Shown here piece by piece: positions 59,209 through 64,000 of a stretch of 64,000 bases of DNA (within the stretch, counting starts at the first letter, position 1; every line of letters begins with the position of its first letter). The stretch covers positions 124,001 to 188,000 of the forward strand of contig CAZIUC010000001.1 of the NCBI GenBank assembly GCA_964542455.1, written 5' to 3'. Position numbers and translations under genes: made by a program. Below the pieces are notes generated by a model that was not told the DNA's origin, did not search any database, and worked only from the letters and a program-made list of their open reading frames with translations. The stretch is from PFJX01 sp964542455. Lineage in GTDB: Bacteria > Pseudomonadota > Gammaproteobacteria > Burkholderiales > Thiobacillaceae.

Positions 59209-59302
59209 GGATTCGCAAGCGCTGAAGCGCCAACGACTCCGCTGCCCCCGCAAGGGGGACGCCGGATTCGTAAGCGCTGAAGCGCCAACGACTCCGCAGC
59301 CC
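59209..59302. repeat. Tandem pair of a ~40-base repeat also found inside the MITE at 38366
   Basis: Copy 1 (59209-59248) starts GGATTCGCAAGCGCTGAAGC; copy 2 (59263-59302) starts GGATTCGTAAGCGCTGAAGC. They are separated by GCAAGGGGGACGCC. A diverged third copy is at 38458-38498. AGCCAGCCA flanks the unit on both sides (around 59188 and 59307). Confidence 0.85.
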
Positions 59303-59349
59303 CTGTAGCCAGCCAGAAATGACTGATTACTCGATGATTGGAGAAGTCC

Positions 59350-59910
59350 ATGCAAAGCAAGCCCTTACTCGCCCTTTCCACACTGGCGCTGGCCGCCGGC
59401 CTGTCCAGCACCGCCATGGCGGTGGAATATCCCATCGGCTCGCCGCAGAACCGCAACGGCATGGAGATTGGCGCGGTCTACCTGCAACCCGTGGAAATGG
59501 AGTCGGTCATGGGCCACGCCATGCTGCCGGCCAACAAGTCCGATGTGCATCTGGAGGCCGACATCCACGCCATGGCGAATAACCCGAACGGTTTCGCCGA
59601 GGGCGACTGGGTGCCGTATCTGCTGGTGAAGTACGAGGCATGCAAGCAAGGCGGCGAGTGCGCCAAGGGCGATTTCCTGCCCATGGTGGCCAGCGACGGA
59701 GCGCACTACGGCGACAACGTCAAATTGCTGGGGCCGGGCAAGTACACGCTGAAGTTCACCATCCTGCCGCCCAACGACCCGGATAACCCCGCCGGTCATC
59801 ATTTCCATCGTCACACCGACCGTCTCACCGGTGTGCGCCCGTGGTTCAAGGCATTCACGGTGGATTACGACTTCGTCTTCGCCGGCATCGGCAAGAAGGG
59901 TGGGTACTGA
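59350..59910 (+). CDS. ftrA: Periplasmic iron-transport protein, P19/FtrA family
   Basis: 186 residues from ATG 59350, with GGAG six bases upstream; a TTG at 59338 is also in frame. Signal peptide KPLLALSTLALAAGLSSTAMA. The P19-family copper/iron ligands are visible: MEIGAVYLQPVEMESVMGHA, then DVHLEADIHAMANN, and HHFHRHTDRLTG. In Brucella and Bordetella, FtrA works with a cupredoxin, an FTR1 permease and a membrane ferredoxin to take up ferrous iron. All four partners occur here in order, with extra genes interspersed. Confidence 0.92.
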   Translation: MQSKPLLALSTLALAAGLSSTAMAVEYPIGSPQNRNGMEIGAVYLQPVEMESVMGHAMLPANKSDVHLEADIHAMANNPNGFAEGDWVPYLLVKYEACKQGGECAKGDFLPMVASDGAHYGDNVKLLGPGKYTLKFTILPPNDPDNPAGHHFHRHTDRLTGVRPWFKAFTVDYDFVFAGIGKKGGY

Positions 59911-59911
59911 C

Positions 59912-61435
59912 ATGGCGAAACGAACGCTTGGGGCGCTGGCCCTGGCGCTGGTGGCCAGCGGCCCGGTCGGCGCGGCCGAGATTTCGCCGGAAATGCTGGA
60001 AGCGTTACAGCATCTGCAGGATCGGCTGGCACGGCTGGAAGCCCGTAACGCGGAACTGGAGAAACAACTGAAAGGCCGGCAATCCGGCGCCGGCGTGGCC
60101 CTGGAGGCGCGTGTCCAGCAATTGGAAAGCGCCAACACCAAGATGGAGGAAGCCCTGGCCAGCGACCGCCTGTCGCAGAGTGAGCCGGAAATCGCCACCC
60201 GTCTCAAGGCGATGGAATTCCAGGCCCTGGGCATGCAGAAGCAGGCGCGCATGGTGGAGGCACTGGAAGGCATCACGGCGGGGGTGTCGCTCACCACAGT
60301 GGCGCAACACGCCAATGGCGGGGCGGCTGCCAACGGCGCGTCGGAAACGCAGTTGTCCTGGCGCGGTGATGCCCAGGTGAGTCTGCCGGGCGGCCATATC
60401 GGCAACACCGAGGGCGCGATGTTCTTCCATTTCCGCACCGGCCAAGGCAACGGCCTGTCCAGCCAGAATGCCACGTTCTCGGCGGCCAATGCCACCGCGT
60501 TCCAGTTGGGGGGCGCCGGCCAGCCGGATGATTCCTCGCCCATCCTGGCGCAGGCCTGGTACCAGTTGCAGATGCCGCTGGACGAAAAGCCGCTAAGCAA
60601 GAGTCGGCATCACATGGAGGTGACCTTCGGCAAGATCGACCCCTTCCTGTTCTTCGACCAGAACGCGGCGGCGGACGACGAGACGACCCGCTTCATGAAT
60701 CTGGCCTTCGTCCACAACCCGCTGCTGGACGCGGGTGGTGGCGCCGGGCTGGATGCCTACGGCTTCACGCCGGGCCTGCGCCTGGCCTACCAGGACAACC
60801 AGTTCAAGCCGACCGGATGGGGCGTCTCCGTGGGAGTGTTCGGTTCCGGAGGCGGCGCGGCGTTCAACGACAGCCTGAAGAGCCCGTTCGTCATCGCGCA
60901 GGCGGAGACGCGGCAACGGTTTTTCGATGGCCTTAACGGGAATTACCGCGCCTACCTGTGGCGCAATGGCCGCGCCACCCCATTCGACAATGCCGTCGAT
61001 TCGAGCAAGGAAACGCGGGCCGGCTGGGGCATTTCGGCGGATCAGCGGGTGAGCGAGAACATGATGCTTTGGGGACGCTATGGCCAGTCCAGCAAAGGCC
61101 GCGCGCGGTTCGATCGGGTGCTGACGCTGGGCGCGGAAGTCACCGGCAACGCCTGGGGGCGCGGCGCCGACAGCCTCGGCCTGGCCGTGGGCTGGTTGCG
61201 CGCCTCGGAGGAATTCAAGGCGCAATCCGCCACGCTGGACGCCGATGGCGCGGGTGGCCCCGACTTCGGCTGGAGCGCGTCCGGCGCCGAGCAACTGGCC
61301 GAACTCTATTACCGCTGGCGCGTGAACCCGCAGTTCGAACTCAGCCCGGACTACCAGATCATCCGTCGCTCGGGCGCGAACAGCGCGGCCGGCGTCGCCC
61401 ACCTCCTGGGCCTGCGCGCCCAGATTACCTTCTGA
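59912..61435 (+). CDS. Outer-membrane porin with N-terminal coiled coil
   Basis: 507 residues from ATG 59912, one base after the ftrA stop. Signal peptide (KRTLGALALALVASGPVGAAE), then a coiled coil (LEALQHLQDRLARLEARNAE), then a beta-rich domain ending in the aromatic LLGLRAQITF typical of outer-membrane barrels. The C-terminal half (LWGRYGQSSKGRARFDRVLT, GADSLGLAVGWLRAS) resembles OprB-type carbohydrate-selective porins. Its place inside the ftr operon suggests it lets the iron substrate or a chelate into the periplasm; that is inference. A porin is not part of the described ftrABCD set. Confidence 0.85.
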   Translation: MAKRTLGALALALVASGPVGAAEISPEMLEALQHLQDRLARLEARNAELEKQLKGRQSGAGVALEARVQQLESANTKMEEALASDRLSQSEPEIATRLKAMEFQALGMQKQARMVEALEGITAGVSLTTVAQHANGGAAANGASETQLSWRGDAQVSLPGGHIGNTEGAMFFHFRTGQGNGLSSQNATFSAANATAFQLGGAGQPDDSSPILAQAWYQLQMPLDEKPLSKSRHHMEVTFGKIDPFLFFDQNAAADDETTRFMNLAFVHNPLLDAGGGAGLDAYGFTPGLRLAYQDNQFKPTGWGVSVGVFGSGGGAAFNDSLKSPFVIAQAETRQRFFDGLNGNYRAYLWRNGRATPFDNAVDSSKETRAGWGISADQRVSENMMLWGRYGQSSKGRARFDRVLTLGAEVTGNAWGRGADSLGLAVGWLRASEEFKAQSATLDADGAGGPDFGWSASGAEQLAELYYRWRVNPQFELSPDYQIIRRSGANSAAGVAHLLGLRAQITF

Positions 61436-61436
61436 G

Positions 61437-61784
61437 ATGGCCATGAAAATCGCATACCCGCTATTCCTCCCCGTCGCGCTGCTGCTGGCCGCCGCCTCGC
61501 CGGCCCTGTCGGCCGCCGATCTGCTCACCCATACCGTGGTGGCGAAGAACGGGCGACTGCTGCCCGATGTCCTGGAAGTGCCCGCCGGGGTGCGTTTCAA
61601 GATCGTCATCCGCAACGAAGGCAAGGACGCCATCGAGTTCGAGAGCCGGCAATTGCGCAAGGAAAAGGTGCTCGCGCCCGGTGCTCATTCCTTCGTCGTG
61701 ATCGCCCCGTTGAAGCCCGGCGAGTACGACTTCTTCGACGAATTCCACGCCGCCACGGCCCAGGGCCGCATTGTCGCCAGGTAA
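61437..61784 (+). CDS. ftrB: Periplasmic cupredoxin-like protein, FtrB-type
   Basis: 115 residues from ATG 61437 (or 61443), one base after the porin stop. Signal peptide KIAYPLFLPVALLLAAASPALS, then a cupredoxin_1 fold: VVAKNGRLLPDVLEVPAGVR, FKIVIRNEGKDAIEFES, GAHSFVVIAPLKPGEYDFFD. In FtrABCD the cupredoxin is proposed to oxidise Fe2+ for the permease. Here FHAATAQGRIVAR closes the domain. The canonical Cys copper ligand is absent, as in other FtrB-like proteins, so the metal site is uncertain. Confidence 0.88.
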   Translation: MAMKIAYPLFLPVALLLAAASPALSAADLLTHTVVAKNGRLLPDVLEVPAGVRFKIVIRNEGKDAIEFESRQLRKEKVLAPGAHSFVVIAPLKPGEYDFFDEFHAATAQGRIVAR

Positions 61785-61825
61785 CTCGACATGGCTGAAT
61801 CAGCCGCCCCGCCCCATGAAGCCCC

Positions 61826-61895
61826 CTGTAGCGCGGGCTTCCAGCCTGCATCACGGCGCCGGGACAACAACGGGCAGGCTGGAAGCCCGCGCTAC
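61826..61895. repeat. Family B inverted repeat pair inside the ftr operon
   Basis: CTGTAGCGCGGGCTTCCAGC at 61826-61849 and the inverted arm GCAGGCTGGAAGCCCGCGCT at 61873-61895, in the 177-base gap between ftrB and the small gene. It may tune expression of the downstream ftrC and ftrD. Confidence 0.88.
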
Positions 61896-61961
61896 AAAAG
61901 TCCAGCCGCAAGGTCAGTCACACAACTTGTTTCAAAGTAACGCCAGATCAAGGGGAACACC

Positions 61962-62180
61962 ATGACTCAACCCACCGCAAGTTTGTTTGCCGGCGCGCTC
62001 GACCACCTGATGCGCCACAGCCTCTCCGGTTGCGGCCAGGCGGCGCGCCATGCCGCCGATCTGCTGGAGCAGCTCTCGGCGCGGCCCGATGTGGACAGGG
62101 AAACGCGCAGCCTCTGTGAGCGCATGAGCGACGCGCTGGAGGCGAGTCAGCCCGGCCGCCTGGGGGGCGCGCATGGGTAA
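61962..62180 (+). CDS. Small helical protein before ftrC, unknown
   Basis: 72 residues, MTQPTASLFAGALDHLMRHS, then GCGQAARHAADLLEQLSARP. It has no signal peptide; it is predicted helical and soluble. GGGGAA lies about ten bases upstream, and the 3' end overlaps the ftrC start by eight bases, so it is probably translated with the permease. Its Cys/His content is low. No family is recognised. It could be a small accessory factor of the iron permease. Confidence 0.65.
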   Translation: MTQPTASLFAGALDHLMRHSLSGCGQAARHAADLLEQLSARPDVDRETRSLCERMSDALEASQPGRLGGAHG

Positions 62181-63015
62181 CGCCGCCTTCATCGTCTGGC
62201 GCGAGACCATCGAAGCCATGTTGGTCATCGGCATCCTGCACGGCTGGTTGTCCGCCCAGCAGAACTTGGAAGCGGTAGCCCGCCGCCGCGCCTTCAATTG
62301 GTTGTGGGGCGGCGTTACGGCCGGCATCGGCCTGGCCGTGCTGCTCGCCATCACCCTGCTCGGCATCCAGACCTGGTCCTCGGACACCGCGCTGGAGTGG
62401 TTCCAGGCGCTCATGCCCTTGCTGGCCAGCGCGCTGATCTTTCAGATGGTGGTGTGGATGCGGCGCAATGGCGCCGGGCTGAAACGCGGCCTGGAAGCGG
62501 GCCTGGAAAGCGCCGCCGCGCGCGCCAACTGGGTCGGCATGGCCGTGCTGGCCGCACTGGCCGTGGGCCGCGAAGGGGCGGAAACCGTGATCTTCCTTTA
62601 TGGCGTCGGCACCGCCGAGGCGCCCACGCAAACCCTGATCGGCGGCGTCCTGGGCTTCTCGCTTGCCGTGGCCTGCTACGGCCTGCTGGCCAGGGGTGGG
62701 CGGCTGTTCTCCTGGCGGGTGTTCTTCCGCATCACGGAAATCCTGCTGCTGTTGCTGGGCGGGGCGCTGCTGGTGGATTCCATGGACAAGCTGATCGGCC
62801 TGGAAGCCCTGCCAGCCTTGATGGACCCGTTGTGGAACGCCGATTTCCTGCTCGATGATAGCAGCCGCGCCGGCGGCTTCATCGCCGCCTTCACCGGCTG
62901 GCGCGCGCACCCGGCCGGCCTCAGCTATCTGGCGCTGGCGCTGTGGTGGGGCCTGGCCTGGCTGACCATGCCGCGCGTGAAAGCGGCGGCGAAACGGGCT
63001 GGGCGGCAGCCATGA
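62173..63015 (+). CDS. ftrC: FTR1-family iron permease, FtrC-type
   Basis: 280 residues, seven predicted membrane helices. Two copies of the iron-binding RExxE motif are seen: WRETIEAMLVIGIL (residues 10-14) and ALAVGREGAETVIFLYG (near residue 133). It is the inner-membrane channel of the FtrABCD or EfeU type. It overlaps the small gene upstream and ends with ATGA overlap with ftrD. Confidence 0.95.
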   Translation: MGNAAFIVWRETIEAMLVIGILHGWLSAQQNLEAVARRRAFNWLWGGVTAGIGLAVLLAITLLGIQTWSSDTALEWFQALMPLLASALIFQMVVWMRRNGAGLKRGLEAGLESAAARANWVGMAVLAALAVGREGAETVIFLYGVGTAEAPTQTLIGGVLGFSLAVACYGLLARGGRLFSWRVFFRITEILLLLLGGALLVDSMDKLIGLEALPALMDPLWNADFLLDDSSRAGGFIAAFTGWRAHPAGLSYLALALWWGLAWLTMPRVKAAAKRAGRQP

Positions 63016-64000
63016 AACAAGCGAGCGCCGCCATTCCCCCCTTTCCCAAAGGGGGGCTAGGGTACCGAAGGGTAGGGGCTTCATCAGGGATTTCCGCAGC
63101 GACTGGCCAGGCGAACCCCGTCAATGCTGAAGCAACCCCTACTCTTCGCTACCCCACGATCCCCCTTCTGGAATCGGGGAAGACGCCACCCACCCGCCTG
63201 GCCCGCCTCGGCCTGGCCATGCGCCGCCATCGCGGCGCCATCCTCGCCATCCAGTGGATCGTGGTGCTGTTCTACCTGGTGCTGGTGGCCGTGCCGGCCT
63301 TCCTGCCGCTGCCGCCGGATCAGGCCGGCATGCTCGACAACCTCACCCGGCTCGCGCAGTTCCTGTTCTGGGGCGTGTGGTGGCCCTTCGTCATTCTCTC
63401 GGTGATGGTCATGGGCCGGGCCTGGTGCGGGGTGTTCTGCCCGGAAGGTTCGCTGACCGAATGGGCCTCCGGTTTCGGCCTGGGGCGGCCGGTGCCGCGC
63501 TGGATGAAATGGGCCGGCTGGCCTTTCGTCGCCTTCGTCTTGACCACCGTGTTCGGCCAGATGACCAGCGTCTACGAATATCCCAAGCCGGCGCTGCTGA
63601 TCCTGGGCGGCTCCACCGTCGCGGCGATCGCGGTCGGTCTGGTCTATGGGCGCAACAGCCGGGTGTGGTGCCGGCATCTGTGCCCGGTCTCCGGCGTGTT
63701 CGGCCTGCTCGCCCGCGTCGCGCCACTGCATTTCCGGGTCGATCGCGCCGCCTGGGATGCCGCGCCGGCGCCCGCCAGCCCGGTTCACTGCGCGCCGTTG
63801 ATCGACATCCGCCGCATGGAAAGCGCCTCCCCCTGCCACGCCTGCGGCCAATGCGCCGGCCAGCGCGGCGCGGTGGAACTGGCCTGGCGTTCGCCGCAAG
63901 CCGAGGTGCTGCGGCCCGCGAAGGCGGCCGATACCGGGGAAAACTGGCTCGCTTATCTCCTCATTTTCGGCATGTTGGGCGTCGCCCTCGGCGCCTTCCA
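63012..64000 (+). CDS. ftrD: Membrane polyferredoxin, FtrD/NapH-like, N-terminus extended by repeats (3' end off window)
   Basis: It opens at ATG 63012, overlapping the ftrC stop, and stays open to the window end (329 codons). Membrane helices begin at AILAIQWIVVLFYLVLVAVP. Cluster-binding Cys groups are RAWCGVFCPEG, VWCRHLCPVSG and PCHACGQCAG. In FtrABCD this protein is thought to receive electrons from the cupredoxin step. The first ~60 residues are abnormal: IPPFPKGGLGYRRVGASSGI and the following Pro/Thr-rich stretch are encoded by a family A arm plus the segment shared with 33294, all in frame. A later start (Met at nt 63219) would give a normal leader. Confidence 0.9.
   Translation, partial: MKQASAAIPPFPKGGLGYRRVGASSGISAATGQANPVNAEATPTLRYPTIPLLESGKTPPTRLARLGLAMRRHRGAILAIQWIVVLFYLVLVAVPAFLPLPPDQAGMLDNLTRLAQFLFWGVWWPFVILSVMVMGRAWCGVFCPEGSLTEWASGFGLGRPVPRWMKWAGWPFVAFVLTTVFGQMTSVYEYPKPALLILGGSTVAAIAVGLVYGRNSRVWCRHLCPVSGVFGLLARVAPLHFRVDRAAWDAAPAPASPVHCAPLIDIRRMESASPCHACGQCAGQRGAVELAWRSPQAEVLRPAKAADTGENWLAYLLIFGMLGVALGAF
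63035..63087. repeat. Family A arm joined to a second repeat module, inside ftrD
   Basis: CCCCCCTTTCCCAAAGGGGG G (63035-63056) followed by a 27-base segment (63061-63087) that is the exact reverse complement of 33294-33320 in the potB-potC gap. It is translated in frame in ftrD. Confidence 0.88.

Noticed and set aside
1..64000. tRNA or rRNA genes
   Set aside because: No stretch with recognisable cloverleaf T-arm/anticodon pattern or rRNA sequence was found in the gaps by eye; a tRNAscan run would be decisive.

Overview
The window looks like chromosome of a GC-rich betaproteobacterium. The evidence is a DUF4936 gene after ygfZ, a MetA-type homoserine acyltransferase, the rsmI/yraN/diaA/dolP arrangement, a HemP-FtrABCD iron locus and many Rhodocyclales/Nitrosomonadales-style GC-rich palindromes. 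Secreted DUF302 and rhodanese proteins would suit a sulfur-metabolising member, but that is inference. Most genes are ordinary housekeeping genes. No rRNA, tRNA or CRISPR array was recognised.

Layout: 1-6300 holds two PAS-type sensors, one broken by an in-frame stop and one a six-PAS hybrid kinase. 6.4-10.5 kb holds glmU-glmS and an orphan ParA. 10.6-11.8 kb is a small AT-richer patch of unknown genes. 11.8-16.8 kb holds bioA, a cytochrome c, queD, corA, ygfZ and DUF4936. 16.9-20.4 kb is a partly duplicated secreted rhodanese/DUF302 cluster with a Pro/Gln-rich protein and a rhodanese remnant. 20.4-24.5 kb holds dolP-diaA-yraN, divergent rsmI-pyrC, and a REP-associated tyrosine transposase (RAYT). 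24.6-29.9 kb holds argS, a SPOR protein, dsbA, fdxA, trxA and rho. 31.1-35.3 kb is a PotABCD-like polyamine transporter. 35.3-38.6 kb is an accessory island: a FitAB-like toxin-antitoxin pair, an IS1111-type element, a Phd antitoxin with a wrecked PIN toxin, and a MITE. 38.6-46.5 kb holds an SSS symporter, a diguanylate cyclase, fxsA, cutA, dsbD, a TlpA-like protein, ttcA and apaH. 46.6-50.7 kb is a membrane-lipid cluster (MscS, desaturase, OlsB, OlsA). 50.8-57.8 kb holds a rhodanese, metA, an orphan ParD, and parE - zinc-ribbon protein - parC. 58-64 kb is a Fur-box-headed iron locus: a P-loop protein divergent from hemP, then ftrA, a porin, ftrB, a small protein, ftrC and ftrD, which runs off the window.

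The most striking non-gene signal is several palindromic repeat families. Family A is a ~100-bp composite of two mutually inverted CCCCCC..GGGGGG hairpin arms. Its loops co-vary within a copy, and copies or single arms sit in frame inside PotA, PotB, PotD and FtrD. A different palindrome sits in frame in ParC. Other families start with GTAG (or GTGG) at the foot of a hairpin, the signature that RAYT transposases use, and one RAYT gene is present. This resembles a betaproteobacterial counterpart of protein-coding palindromic elements and is the best candidate here for something new.
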